Shown here: piece after piece, positions 1 to 10,459 of the stretch | How the letters are laid out: every line of letters begins with the position of its first letter | Numbering within the stretch: position 1 is the stretch's first letter | Source of the DNA: Haemaphysalis longicornis | Taxonomy: Eukaryota; Arthropoda; Arachnida; Ixodida; Ixodidae | Direction: 5' to 3' | DNA length: 64,000 bases | Assembly: GCA_013339765.2 (NCBI GenBank) | Contig: JABSTR010001229.1 | Location: 310,001-374,000 of the forward strand | The notes under the pieces: generated by a model | The model's database searches: none | Told to the model about the DNA's origin: nothing | Seen by the model: the letters and a program-made list of their open reading frames with translations, nothing else | Translations under genes and position numbers: made by a program

Positions 1-99
1 TTTCTCGCTTTCAGGTTTTATGCTGTAAAGAATACCTATTGGCCCAGTAATTACGAAAATCGAACCGAAAGCCGTCAGCCGCCAGCATAGAATTAATTA

Positions 100-478
100 T
101 AGCACGTTTATTGCAACCAGTTTCAAATTCGATCGCCGCGCGGGAAAATGGCCGTTCGAAGGCCAGTCTGCAAGCGGGCCAGCCTTACGTCACGGTCTCA
201 CCCGTGACGTCAGGGATGTTTGTCGCATCGTCTGCTACGATTGCACATGGTCCGCACTCGCCCGCGCAGTCGACATGGCGTCTGAATCGTCAGAATCGGA
301 TGAGTCGCTGCCACCCTGCAGACAGAACAACTTTATTTTGCCAGGCGATTAGGCCGGCGATGTCTTCGCCGTCGTCCGTTTTTTAATATCACTGCGGCTC
401 GAACCGGCGCAGACCGTGATAGCAACAGCTTGTCGCTTCGCCACTCTTATAATCAATCTGATCGCGAAAAAGAAGTTC
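100..478. promoter_or_regulatory. possible promoter-like GC-rich segment with CRE-type sites
   Basis: This segment is CpG-rich and contains 'TTACGTCACG' near 184 and 'CCCGTGACGTCAGGG' near 199, which resemble CREB/ATF (CRE) sites. An ATG at 275 in a fair context opens 25 codons starting MASESSESDES, then stops at 350-352. An acidic, serine-rich start would suit a first exon of the plus-strand gene whose later exons lie at 2.3 and 4.2 kb, but I see no good GT donor before the stop. The promoter and first-exon readings are inference; the motifs are visible. Confidence 0.2.
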
Positions 479-870
479 CACATGCGAGAAAGTAGATGTT
501 AGTGTGGTGAAAAATTGTGCTAGGGGTTGTTATCAGCGCTGAATTTAAAAGCGGCGTTCAGATATATGCCGCGATGGTAAGCTTACGCTGACCGGCAGCG
601 GAGGTTCGGCGCTCTGACCCAGCACTGCCGGCACCGCGGTGTGGCAAGCGGCCGAAAGATGCCGCCACCTGCGCGCTAGAATCAAAACAGGCCACGGCAG
701 ATGTCTTCATCACCGATCGCTGAAACGGGAATTATCGCCCAAATAAAGCTCTATATGCGAAAAAGGGGACGATAGTGGATTGAAAAGTTTTGTAAGGGAT
801 GGCCATTCGCAGTTGTACAGATACCGGCGATCAAATATTCGCCACGATACTAAGCCTAAAGTTCCCAACA
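479..870 (-). repeat. interspersed repeat shared with 32.4-32.9 kb
   Basis: On the minus strand this stretch carries two blocks that recur on the plus strand at 32.4-32.9 kb. One is the block beginning 'TGTTGGGAACTTTAGGCTTA' (reverse complement of about 745-870), matching 32790-32915. The other is 'CTAGCACAATTTTTCA...CTCGCATGTG' (reverse complement of 479-550), matching 32424-32490. Identity by eye is roughly 75-85 percent. The order of the two blocks differs between the loci. No transposase is seen. Confidence 0.6.
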
Positions 871-1516
871 CACAAGCTGAACCGAGCAACGCCGAGCCCG
901 CTGGCTTGGGCGACAGTTCTTGCGGCCGCTGCCGCGCACGAACTCAGTCCACGTTTAGCACTGCATGTCGTCGCGTGGAAAATAATGCATCTTGGCGTCG
1001 GCGTCGATTTGCTCGGAGAGGCTTCCACGAGCAGTACTTCGCATTCCGCGAGCTTGCCATAGCACAACTTGGGCGAGCTCGGCGACGCACCGCCGCGTCG
1101 CCGCGGTGCGCGTCGACACCGCGCAGTTTTCGGCACCAGTGCAAGGGAACACCATGCGCCGGCCACGAACTGAAGAGCAAAGACGTCGAACACGCAAAGT
1201 GCGCAAAGTTTACAAGCATTGCTCACACAGCTACACCCGTACGTCTCCTGCCCAAACGAATACCACCGTCAACAGCAGCCCAGGATATCGTTTCCGGTTC
1301 CGAAAACTACTATATGACGTCACCCTGAACCGGCCAGACACGCAGGCCGATGTTTCGTCACGCCGAAAGCGATTTCGCTAGTGCTGCCGATTTGTGGAAG
1401 CTCGCGGCCGGGACAATCAAACTCGATTTTAGATGTGATTGCGGCCTCGGATCGCTGCAAAAATTTCTGTGAGGCATCTGTACAAACTACTGAAGCCAAT
1501 TATATCATTTTTTAGG
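871..1516. other. GC-rich segment, no supported gene
   Basis: Open frames of 80-180 codons exist on both strands, but they overlap one another and look like by-products of high GC content. No domain or splice structure is recognised. It may be the interior of the repeat family that flanks it. Confidence 0.4.
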
Positions 1517-1556
1517 CGTCAAAATTTGGTGTCAGTACTCCTTTAAGCTGAGTGTG
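1517..1556 (-). repeat. terminus-like motif shared with 59.5 kb
   Basis: The reverse complement reads 'CTTAAAGGAGTACTGACAC' followed by CAAATTTTGACG. The same 18-19 bases occur twice near 59.48 and 59.63 kb, followed in one case by GAAATTTC. It looks like the end of a short DNA element, but no matching opposite end is visible here. Confidence 0.45.
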
Positions 1557-1641
1557 AGAGCTCTGTAAAAATACTTAAGCTACTTTGACCCTTCAGTGAA
1601 ATTTTCCGAAGAACACCTCAGTAGACAGAAACAAACGAAAA

Positions 1642-1800
1642 TTCTGATGGAGGCGAAAAGCAAAAAACGCCTGTGTGTTTAGATTTCGACGCACGATAAA
1701 GATCCCCAGGTGGTCAAAATTAAACTGGAGCCCTCCACTACGGCGTGCCTCATTGCCTGTGAAGCGTCGGCGCGTTAAACCCCACAATCAATCAATCAAG
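1642..1800 (+). mobile_element. Ruka-type SINE, 5'-truncated
   Basis: The body and tail of the tRNA-derived SINE are present: 'TCTGATGGAGGCGAAAAGC', then the 'GATCCCCAGGTGGTCAAAAT' block, the 'GAGCCCTCCACTACGGCG' block, and the tail TTAAACCCCACAATCAATCAATCAA. The tRNA-like head is missing. Small indels relative to other copies, such as an extra A after GCAAAA, suggest moderate age. Confidence 0.85.
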
Positions 1801-2323
1801 AAACAAACGAAAAGCATACACACATAGTGCTGACTCTTAACTGATTGTATTAAGCTGTGCTGTATGTTTATATGTGCAGTTATACACCATAAATGTGAAG
1901 GTAGCTACCAGGTGTTTAATTTGTGTGCACACTCTCAGGATGAGGCAGTGTCTAGATGGGTTATTTCTTCTTCTCTTAGAGGCCATATAAGCGCATGATT
2001 CCTTTACAGTAACAAAGTGTTCATCGCATTTTCCAGGCGCATTCGGTTCACATCACTGTTTTTTTTTTTTTTTTTTTTTTCTTTTTCTTTCTTCTTCCTC
2101 CTCCTCTTATAGGCCAACACCTTGGGGGTTTGTGTGTTCAGAATCCTACTGTTATTCCTGCTGTTTTATCTCTATTGGTGCACATACTCCTTGAAAGCGG
2201 GTTGCATTTGCTCTAATGTGCTGAGTGCCTTCCCTATTTTTCTCGCGTTGTGTGCGAGCACATGCGGAAATTCTTTGGCAAGCATGGCTCATGGTGTTGC
2301 CGTTCTGTTCTTGCTGCCCACAG

Positions 2324-2452
2324 CAGAAGAGGTTATGCCGGACTCCACCTGTGCAGAGTTGGCTCCCACATCCCTGGACAGCCAGGCTGACTGCTCGTCT
2401 GATGTCCTGTGGAAGCCACGGATGAGGGAGAGTGTTGCATCCAGACTACCAG
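2324..2452 (+). CDS. internal exon of an unrecognised host gene
   Basis: A pyrimidine-rich tract (GTTCTGTTCTTGCTGCCCACAG) precedes this 129-base exon, and CAG|GTCGGT follows it, giving consensus acceptor and donor sites. The open frame encodes 42 whole residues beginning EEVMPDSTCAELAPTSLD and ending ASRLP. It enters with two bases of a split codon and leaves with one (G), and the exon length is divisible by three. The exit phase matches the acceptor at 4229/4230, where AG completes a GAG codon. The residues are acidic and Ser/Thr-rich, and I do not recognise a domain. Upstream exons are not identified; they may lie before the window. An alternative acceptor three bases later (CAGCAG) would remove one residue. 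Confidence 0.5.
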
Positions 2453-2939
2453 GTCGGTTGAAGGGATTACTCTGTGCATGAAAAAAAAATTGATTGCCTG
2501 CCTTGAAAAATACTCTGGAAACACTGCCTCAGTTGCCCTGGATAGCATTCTGAACTCCTGAGAAAAAAAAATTCCTCACATATTTCTCACATGCCCACAC
2601 CTTTCCGTGTCAGCCCTCTAGCTGTGCGCCATGTGAATGCAAGATAAGCTCAAAAAGACAGACACGACTGAGCAAGGCAAGTAAGAACGGGCAACAAGAA
2701 TGTGACTCAGCCAAGCGTCAGTGGCCTTCCATTTTGCAGCATTGTGCAGCACAGCTTTCAGGCAGTAGCCCAGGGGAGGGGGGACAAACTTTGTATGGTG
2801 CTTTCTAATGGCCACTGGCAAAGTGGGAAGGACAGAAGGGCGTGCTGGCAGGAAAGTCCATGAGATAAGCTGAAAAAGACAACCACAAGGAGAAAGTGGT
2901 TGACTGGCAGCGTAGAAAGCAGCATGAAAAGTACTGAAG

Positions 2940-3181
2940 GACCCAGCGGGGTGGCTCAGTGGCTACGGCATTGTGTTGCTCAGCTTGAAGATGCGGCATT
3001 GGATTTTGGTCCTGGCAGTCCCGTTTTTCTGATAAAGGCGAAGGCGAAAACACCAGTGTCGAGAATTCAACGCTTGTTATGGTGGATCCCCGGGTGGCCT
3101 GCGCTGATTCGTAGCCCTCCACTATGGCATGCCTCATAGCCGAGGTGTAGCTTCAAAGCGTAGAACCCCCGAAATTTTAAA
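2940..3181 (+). mobile_element. old diverged Ruka-type SINE in the intron
   Basis: The head 'GGGTGGCTCAGTGGCTACGG' retains an A box but the B box is degraded. The body keeps 'TTTTCTGATAAAGGCGAAGG', GGATCCCCGGGTGG and AGCCCTCCACTATGGCATGCCTC. It is heavily diverged compared with the copies at 7.2 and 41.6 kb, so it is an early insertion. It sits between the two host-gene exons. Confidence 0.75.
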
Positions 3182-4229
3182 ATGACCAGTGTGGCAAGTA
3201 AAGCTATGAAGGGAAAGAAAGAACCACTGAATGGATGGGGAGGCAGAGAAAGAAGCACAAAAGATGGGAGAGCATTGAACAGTAGGACGAAGTGTCACCT
3301 AATGTGGCAAAAATGCTGGTCCCAGCAGCCTGAGTATTCCAGTTTTGCGTAAGCTATAATGTCAGGTGGACATTGGGCTTTCTTTAATTATGTAATAAAG
3401 GTGTTAATGCATCATGTTAATAGTTAGCAGTATTTATAGCTTCTGTGGCGAGTTTGCTGTTACCACTTTGCTGTATCGTAGCAAGTGGTTTGTTGCATTG
3501 CGGGGGGGGGGTGGTGATGATGGATGAATAGAGAGAGCGGAAATGTGTCATAAAGGTTCCACTGCATTGAGCAATGTCATCGAACATCTGCTTTTTGCTG
3601 TTGGAGCCGTGGACTGCTGCTTCATACAAGTGTTCCTTTTTCTACTCTTCTCTTTTGCACTACACTTGCTAAGACTGCCATAACAAAGTCAGGGTGGCCA
3701 GCTACTAGGAAATGTCAGGGAAGGCTTGGAAATGATTTCATGTAAACTATGTTAATATGGAAACTATTTGCATGCTGGTTTTCCTCGTAGATTGAGAATA
3801 ATCTCCTGTGCAATTGTTCCTGAAGGCCCCTCCAAAGACGTTTAAGCACCGAAAGAATTCTTTGCAAAGTCGCCTCCCAACTTCCACACTGCCTAAGCAA
3901 TTTCTTCATCGGTACATACCACGTGTATCGTGTGAGGGACTGCCCTTTTGAGTACTGGTTGCATTCGCCCCCAGAGGCGTTTGCGTAATGATGGGTTGGC
4001 AATAACTACTGGAAAGGATTCAGCGGCTTTTCTAGAACCACAAACGTCGTCTACGGTCGCAAGGTATAAGTTGCGCATCAGTTCAGCGAGCAGTTTGAGG
4101 CAATGATTGAGGTTGTGTTTGTCGCACTGCCACCGCCTTGCAAGGCAAAGCCGAGTGCCCTGCCTGTGGCTCTGCATACCTTGCTGCCCACCAGCAGACA
4201 TTTGAGCTTGCTGTGTTCCGTGATTGCAG
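3182..4229. other. intron sequence, no further feature
   Basis: This is AT-rich sequence between the SINE and the terminal exon. It contains a short G run near 3500. It ends in CTTGCTGTGTTCCGTGATTGCAG, a plausible acceptor. I see no coding or RNA feature. Confidence 0.4.
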
Positions 4230-4591
4230 AGGGCCACTACCTATTCACTCCGCCATCGACGTACATCTTCTCTGGTGCGGAGGTTTACATAGACACCGAG
4301 GACTCCGACAGCCCGGGGGCCTCCTTTGCTGGCGAGGAGGAGGAGGATGCCGAGTCAGACTCGGAGTCGTCGTCCTTCAGCTCGGACGAGGAGGAGAGCC
4401 CCGCCCAGACCTCAGGCCTGGAGAGCCCCTCGCATGGGAACACCATGGACTGCGACCAGGCAGAGCCCCCGGCCCCTGCTGCGGCCAGTGCAAGGCCGCT
4501 GGTCGGGGGAGGAGGCGAGTCCATTGTCATGAAGGTCCCCGAGGAGGAAGCCTCCAACGATGTGGAGCACAGTGCCCTGCGCTGCTCCTGA
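4230..4591 (+). CDS. terminal exon of an unrecognised host gene (acidic C-terminus)
   Basis: After the acceptor at 4228-4229 the frame runs 120 residues to TGA at 4589-4591. It begins GHYLFTPPSTYIFSGAEVY, an aromatic and proline-rich block that looks conserved in character. An acidic serine stretch follows (GEEEEDAESDSESSSFSSDEEE), then a Pro/Ala-rich region and the tail DVEHSALRCS. Splicing from 2452 to 4230 is phase-perfect and makes ...RLPEGHYLF. GC-rich codon-like composition in an otherwise AT-rich area supports coding. I cannot name the family; an acidic-tailed nuclear or regulatory protein is a guess. A minus-strand open frame over the same bases is a shadow of the biased composition. 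Confidence 0.55.
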
Positions 4592-7138
4592 GGGCCTTTT
4601 CCCACCGCCAAGGACCATGTCCCCCCTTTATTTATTGGCAGCGCTCTCTGTTCTCGGCTGCTGCCCTCTGTGCTCGCCAGACTTGTGACCCCGCGTTACT
4701 GCTGTTAGCTGCTTGTTGGGGCTCTGCGCCTTCCTCACGGCCCCAGAAGATGTCCCGCTGTGTGCCCGTCTTGGAGCACGCACTGTGCTCGCCGCCCTGG
4801 GGGACGAGCACAGTGCAGCTTGCCACCCCCGGTAGTTTACAAGCCAGTTGGCCTCTGTAGTTTTTGTTCAAAAGGTTTTTTTCCTAATGTGTTGTTTGCT
4901 TTTTGAAAGTATACTTTGTAAGAACTTCTCTCTCTTCTTTTTTGTTGCCCTGTTCCTGAACTGCGACACGCACATTGCTAGACAATTCTGTCGAGCACAG
5001 AGTCTTTCTGTCAAAGTGCATCTGCAGTGTGTTTGAGGAAACATTCACTGCTTGTGAAAACTGTTCAGCCCCCTGACTGGGTTGCAGAAAGCAGCAGAAC
5101 AACACTCTCCGTGCACCCGACTGAGACATTTTGCCAACACTTGCCAAGGTCCCTTTCAACTTTGCTGCATGCATGTACATAGACGAAGACCGCTTTAGAA
5201 GCACCTTCCATGCCTTCTCAGTTTCCATACTCCCAGAAGACTGCCCCTCTCATTTTTGTTCTAAATTGCATCGCTAAATGCACAATGGGCGGGAAGGTGT
5301 AATTTCATGAGCGGTGTGATTGGGCGGATGTGGTTGTTGGTTTTTGTATACAGAGTGTAAATATGTCCTTGTTGTATTCAGCCAGCTGTTTTTGCAGTCT
5401 CTGCACAATTTAAAAGGTGAGTGTGTCCTGTGTGAGATGGAGGCAAGGAAGGAAGCAGCAGTCCTTGCCGGGCGGTACCACAGGCTTTTCTTCACCGAGG
5501 CTGCTTCTGTTCATAATCTCCTCTTTTGACCTATCTCCATATCTCCCCATATATCCTCACTGTGTGCATGGCAAAACATTTAACTGGGTGCATGGAGGTG
5601 GACTTAGATATAGCTGCGGTAGGTGAGAAGGGTGGGCTGTTGTGTTTGCCGGGTTATTTGTCTTTTGCAGGTGTGAGTGGAAGTGGGAGCTTTTGTGCAC
5701 GTTACTGGCTGGAAGGGTCTTGGTTCACTTGAAGAGCGGTTGGCAAGGCAATGCTCCTAAGCTTGGGCTAGCCTCGCTCGCTCTTCAGTGCACGTTTCCC
5801 CAGAGAAGGTGCGTTGTTTGCTCATTTGCAGCGTTTGTTTTTTGTTTTGTTCTGTTTTCCCGGCTTCGTTTGGTTTGTTTCGCTTTCACCGTGACAGACT
5901 GCTGTGTTTTTTGTCCCCATTGTGTGCCTCTACGCCTGCGTCGCTGAATTGTTTGCTGTTATCACGATGTCTTGGTAATGCAGCAGCAATAAAACTTGGA
6001 GCCCCATTGAGACCCGTGTTGGCCACGGCTTGGCTGGCGGCATGGCACCTTGTGTTGCTCATTCGCACCAGCATGATGGTGGAAAGGAAGCAATACCGGG
6101 GAGCAATGCGCTCGATACAAGTGTGTGCTGCCCAACCAAGCACCGCTTGGGGGTGTTGTGTGCAGTGTGTGAGTCACCTTGAAACTGTTAACTGCTGCTT
6201 GGGGAATTCCCTCTTCCTGCATGTCCCAGGGGGCATTCTCTCACTTTATGTGACATGTTGAAGTGTTCTGCAGAGTATAGGGCTGAGTGCAATTGTACGT
6301 GTGTAGCCGATTCCTTTCTTTGTCAAACATGTTCCTCCGTCTTCAATTGTCTCTGGAGCTGCTTTCACTGTGAGGCTGGAAACTTCTCCCTACTTGCCGG
6401 TCGCCAGTGTGATCCCAAGTGAAATGGCAAGGTCTACCAAAGGTTCTGCCCCACAATACCTGTACAGGCAACCTCTATTCGCAAAGCAGGCAGAAGAATC
6501 CTTACTGCATTGACATACTAAACTATTCTGCTGTGCCGAGTTTGAAGTGGGGTGTGAGGAAATCGCTTGGTTTCCCTCGGTTACCGTTCAGTTGGCTCTT
6601 GTAATATATGCTGAAATGTACATAGCTCAAAATTTTTTGTGTTGTGATGTGTTTGTTTTATTATTCCTGTATATAAATGCCTGCTCCTTATTTATTAAAA
6701 GTGTCTAGGAAGAGGTTCCCTTTTTTTATTCTAAGATGTTGAAAACAGCAAAAAAAATTTAACACCTGGAAAAGGCAACAGATGTAGTATTAGGCTTTAT
6801 GTACTGTCTGTCAAATTGTTGTGTGCTTGGTGGTTTTATGTAAGAAGAAATACAATACCGTTATCTTTCTACGTGTCTGGCATTTTCTTCCAAGGACAAT
6901 TCAAATGGGCTGCGAAAGCACAAAAGTTGGTGCTGCATTTCGTACCAATGAGAGTTCCGTTTTCCTTCTTTGTTCCCGCCTCCCCCAGCATGCTTGCTTT
7001 GTGCTTTGAAAAAATCATGGACCTGCAGTATCCTTGAGCTTGCAAGGCACGTAACTACAACTCTCAGTCTTGACGGCAGCATACTGGCATGGGAATAGAG
7101 GTCTGAGAAATTGTTTGCCTGTAGGCACATTCAATAAA
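4592..7138 (+). other. putative long 3' UTR with several poly(A) signals
   Basis: Downstream of the TGA the sequence is T/G-rich and non-coding. Candidate poly(A) signals are AATAAA at 5988-5993, ATTAAA near 6696 and AATAAA at 7133-7138. Open frames of 60-160 codons on both strands lack domain content. Which signal is used cannot be told from sequence. The UTR reading is inferred from the upstream exon. Confidence 0.35.
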
Positions 7139-7171
7139 ATAGCTGGGGCTGTGAATGGGACTTGCCAATTT

Positions 7172-7236
7172 GCCGGGGTGGCTCTGTCTAAGGCGTTGTG
7201 CGGCCGAGCCCACGGAAGCAAGTTCAATTCCTGGCC
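7172..7236 (+). mobile_element. old Ruka-type SINE, segment 1 (tRNA-like head)
   Basis: This is the head of an old SINE, 'GCCGGGGTGGCTCTGTCTAA', with a B-box-like AGTTCAATTCCTGG. It is cut at 7236 by a younger SINE. The old element resumes at 7473, is interrupted again at 7606, and finishes at 8599-8660. Confidence 0.7.
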
Positions 7237-7472
7237 ACCCACCGCGGTGGCTCAGTGGCTAAGGTGTTGCGCTGCTGAGCACGAGGTCGCGGGTTCGATT
7301 CCCGGCCGCGGCGGCCGCTTTTCTGATGGAGGCGAAAAGCAAAAACGCCCGTGTGTACGAGATTTCGGCGCACGTTAAAGATCCTTAGGTGGTCAAAATT
7401 AATCCGGAGCCCTCCACTACGGCGCGCCTCATCGCCTGCGTTGCGTCGGCGCGTTAAACCTCACAATCAAAT
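7237..7472 (+). mobile_element. young Ruka SINE inserted in the older one
   Basis: A near-complete SINE: head with A box TGGCTCAGTGGCTAAGG and B box GGTTCGATTCC, standard body, and tail CACAATCAAAT. It is flanked by the direct repeat CAATTCCTGGCC (7225-7236 and 7473-7484), a target-site duplication made from the older SINE's own B-box region. This shows LINE-type retrotransposition into a previous SINE. Confidence 0.9.
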
Positions 7473-7605
7473 CAATTCCTGGCCGCCGCAGCCGCTTCTC
7501 TCATGGAGGCAAAAAGCACAAACACCTGTGTGTTCTAGATTTCAGCGCACGTTAAAGATCTCCAGGCGCTCATAAGTAATTTGAAGCCCTCCACTATGGC
7601 ATGCC
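7473..7605 (+). mobile_element. old Ruka-type SINE, segment 2 (body)
   Basis: The body continues: CTCATGGAGGCAAAAAGCAC, ATTTCAGCGCACGTTAAAG and AGCCCTCCACTATGGCATGCC. It ends exactly where the hAT-like element begins (TAGAGCCCC at 7606). The missing tail is found at 8599. Confidence 0.8.
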
Positions 7606-8598
7606 TAGAGCCCCTCACTTTTTGCGGCGGAACATTTCAAATTCTGCGATTCTAGATAGGGGAATCTGCAAAATTCTGCGGCAACATTGAAAAGGCATAA
7701 GGCTCATGTACAGTTCATTTTTTAGACACTTCAGACTCCTGACATGCTAGATTTCATTTAAAACTGACAGAAGCTGTTGTGGCTGAGCATCTGGTGATGC
7801 TTTGTGCTTTCTTCACCAAGAGAATGGCGCTTGTGAGACACGATGTCGCCACAGCGACTGAATTACTTTTCTGCGTCAACAGAGTTGATTGGCACCGACA
7901 GTTATTTAAGGGCAGTGGAAGAAAGTGTTGGAGTCAGGTGTTCCATCCCAGCCCAGAAAGCCAGGACATCAGAACCTTCACCTGGTTTTTCTTGTTTAGA
8001 AAGAAATCGTGCCAAGTCCCTGTCCCTAGACTTGAGGTCTTGGGCAGACTTTAGGTACACTTTCCATTCAGCAGCTAGGGCTAGGGATTCTTCCCCAAGT
8101 CCAGGAACGGCCCCAAACTCTGATCTCTTCTCTGAGAGACACCCAGCTTGCAGGGGATCCAAGCACCTCACACTCTTGAAGAACTTCCAATTGTCACAAG
8201 TATACTAGCGCCTTGCTAGCCGCTTTATTCATTGCACCCTTCATTTTGTTTGCAATCTGACGGGCCCTGTTGTGTGCGATGTTCTCTTTCTGTGGCTATG
8301 GCTAGGCCCCTTGATTCGGGTGGAGGCTGCGCTACCTAGCCACTTTTATTATTTGATAAGGTGGGAATATGCAGATACAAATTCAAATTTTCAACAGTTA
8401 AAAAACGTTGCAGACAATTAAAAGAAACTATTTTGCCATTAGTAATAGAAAATACCAATTTTCCGCCCCATTTCACCAAATCTATCGTTTTGGGGACGTA
8501 GCACCACACTTTTAACGGGTTTTTTGGATTTCCGCGGGAAAACCTTAATTCCGCGATTTTTTGCGGAATTGCGGAATCGCAGAAAGCTAGGGGCTCTA
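7606..8598 (-). mobile_element. hAT-like DNA transposon relic (993 bp)
   Basis: The ends are inverted repeats: TAGAGCCCCTCACTTTTTGC on the left, and on the right the reverse complement of TAGAGCCCCTAGCTTTCTGC. The start fits the hAT rule YARNG. The element splits an older SINE whose two halves read across it. GGCATGCC on the left and CGCATGCC on the right (after three extra bases) are a near match for an 8 bp duplication. The minus strand encodes a degraded hAT C-terminal dimerisation region, described separately. At 993 bp it is too short for a full transposase, so it is an internally deleted copy. Confidence 0.75.
7745..8171 (-). pseudogene. degenerate hAT transposase C-terminus
   Basis: On the minus strand the frame contains VLAFWAGMEHLTPTLSSTAL followed, through stop codons, by LSVPINSVDAEK and FSRCGDIVSHKRHSL. 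This is the shape of the hAT dimerisation domain: a W-containing helix, then 'L.ipa.s...ER.FS..g.i....R..L'. At least two in-frame stops (after ALK and after AEK) break it. The upstream catalytic region is absent or unrecognisable, and no function is expected. The family call comes from motif order, not a search. Confidence 0.65.
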
Positions 8599-8660
8599 GG
8601 CCGCATGCCTCATCGGCAGTGTAGTGTCGGCGTGTTAAACCTCGTAATCAATCAAATCAA
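8599..8660 (+). mobile_element. old Ruka-type SINE, segment 3 (tail)
   Basis: It reads GCATGCCTCATCGGCAGTGTAGTG then 'GTTAAACCTCGTAATCAATC', the end of the older SINE interrupted at 7606. The SINE is therefore older than both the inner SINE and the hAT-like element. Confidence 0.75.
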
Positions 8661-8939
8661 TTGACTTGTCAATCCTGGCAACACCAATGTTGGATGTTCC
8701 TTCCACAGGGAGTGCATGCGGAAGCATTTGAATGGCAAGGAGGGAACACATTCGTTAGGCTCTCTGTGGGCTTGCAGAAACAATAGTGGGGACACCATTG
8801 GGGATTGGTGTGAGGGTGCAGCTGTAACCATGAGACTATGATGCCAGTTAGTGCGCGAGCGGATGTTGCTAGCATTAGGTAAATAAAACTTGCATTGCCA
8901 TTTTTCTTACTTTATGTATGGCGCGACCTTGAACCATGG

Positions 8940-9210
8940 CATTATGGAGGTTGCTCCTCCAATGCACTGGTGCGATCACACCTCAGTAGCATAAAATAGC
9001 AATGCAGTTGAACCCCGACTTTACAGACAAATTCTGATTTCCCAAAATTTATCTCTAGGGTATACAAGGAACCTGGATATGCGGGGAAGCTTAGCTTACT
9101 GTCGAGATTGACCCCTAGTGATTCCCCCAGCACATGTGGTAGTAATTCACCGTTGTTGTTATAGGAGAACAAGATGTCAGTTTTTCTTGTGTTTGCCATT
9201 ACCTCAGTTT
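8940..9210 (-). pseudogene. non-LTR retrotransposon RT remnant
   Basis: The minus-strand frame contains MANTRKTDILFSYNNNGELL, then ESLGVNLDSKLSF, and later FMLLRCDRTSALEE. The pattern 'G..L.........LGV.lD.kLsF' is typical of the thumb region after the polymerase core in Jockey/CR1/R1-like LINEs. The core motifs are missing and the frame continues into unrelated sequence upstream. I treat it as a small 5'-truncated or decayed fragment. Confidence 0.45.
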
Positions 9211-9527
9211 CAGGTGATGATGACGAATAGCGACCGGGCAAGCTTGCATGACACGTGTCTCCTTCGCGTACGTCGCTGATATGGCAGGTCCCATTGGTCC
9301 CCTTCGTTTGCGGCTCGCTTGTGGCCCTGGCGTGCGCCATTGAGTGCGAAACTCTATGGCGCGCGCAAGCGAGCGAGTTTCGGAAATACCTGTTTGCTAT
9401 CCATTTCAGGAAAAACGCAATGGTATAAACCGTAGGAAAATACATTGCTCCCATGGGATGTTGGCCGGGAAAAAACAAAATTATTATCCCGAAACGCGTA
9501 TTACTCAGAATCATATAAGTATTGTCA

Positions 9528-9696
9528 CGAAGCCAAAGATGACGCAGTTGGTTTGAAGGAAAAACAAGTTTATTGGAGCGAACTTATGCTCCCCTAACAA
9601 CTCAAAGAATACACAGGCAACGAAACAGCAGACAAGAAAGCGACGTGCGCAGGGCGAGTGTCGGAGAATCGAATATCGTGGCGTCTGCTCTGCGGG
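9528..9696 (-). repeat. possible LTR 3' portion, minus strand
   Basis: Read on the minus strand the segment has CCAATAAACTTG (poly(A) signal-like) and ends 'CTTCGTGACA', like the TGT...ACA ends of the LTRs at 35.5 and 45.2 kb. It is cut off at its far side near 9696 by a G/C-rich block. No second LTR or internal region was found. Confidence 0.3.
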
Positions 9697-9785
9697 CAGG
9701 GCATACCCAGAGGGGGGGCCGGCCGGGCCCCCCCGAAATTTTTTGGGCTATACCCCCCCTTCCCCGCGCCACCTCTCTTCCCCCC
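9697..9785 (+). repeat. CAG-GGCATACCCAGAGGGGGG-type terminus and C/G-rich block
   Basis: CAGGGCATACCCAGAGGGGGG resembles the CAGTGGCGTAGCCAGG ends of the hAT-type element at 38.5 and 43.3 kb, followed by G and C runs. This may be one end of a related element. The partner end is not visible. Confidence 0.35.
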
Positions 9786-10459
9786 TCGCACACATTGTAA
9801 AGCGCCGTCATATGAATCCTGGGCTTGATAGCTACTAGAGACGTTTTTTTTTTTCGAAATGAGCCAAATCCACATGAGGAGAATTTGAGGAAACAAACAA
9901 AAAAATGAAAGTTTGGAACCGGATCTGAATGCAATGCTGTCAAAACTATTAAATGACATGTTTTACATGTCAACTAGGGGAAATCTATAGCGACAGGTAG
10001 TTGGGAATTATGCGGAGAATCTGAGCAATATGCTGGGATAAGTTCGAATTTTGCTCGTACTCAGTTGCAACAGACAAGTTGGTGCGGCATTCTTATAAAA
10101 ACTTTATTGCAATTGACTTTCAAGAATGGTACGATAGAGTTTTAAGCAAAAAAGGCAATAAACATGCAACAAAGCTTCAAGAACAGTAAAATTGTACATG
10201 AAGGGCCGGTGACTCCTCTTGGCAGCGTTAGCAGCTCTTTTAGAATGGTTGTGTAGGGTACTTTTTTGGGCACGCCTGAAGACACTCGTGAAGCTCATCA
10301 TTGCCTTGCCATAAATTTCCAAAACGCTTCACAAGAAGCCTGCTCATATCATCATCTTCACCTTAATGAAGTGGTTCCGTACCCACCGAGAGGGGGGATT
10401 TGCCATGTGTGAAGTTCGGGCCCCTCACTTATTAATTAAAACCGCCGGGCAACTATAGT
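9786..10459. other. no supported feature
   Basis: AT-rich sequence with only short open frames on the minus strand. No domain, RNA or repeat structure was recognised. Confidence 0.4.

Noticed and set aside
831..1226. 131-codon minus-strand frame in GC-rich DNA
   Set aside because: Four frames are open here at once; composition explains it and no domain is visible.
4138..4860. 240-codon plus-strand frame overlapping the terminal exon
   Set aside because: It is a shifted-frame shadow of the exon and runs into the 3' UTR; its Gly/Arg/Cys-rich product is an artefact of GC-rich codons.
8942..9514. 190-codon minus-strand frame as one protein
   Set aside because: Only the last third resembles LINE RT; the upstream part has no similarity and looks fortuitous.
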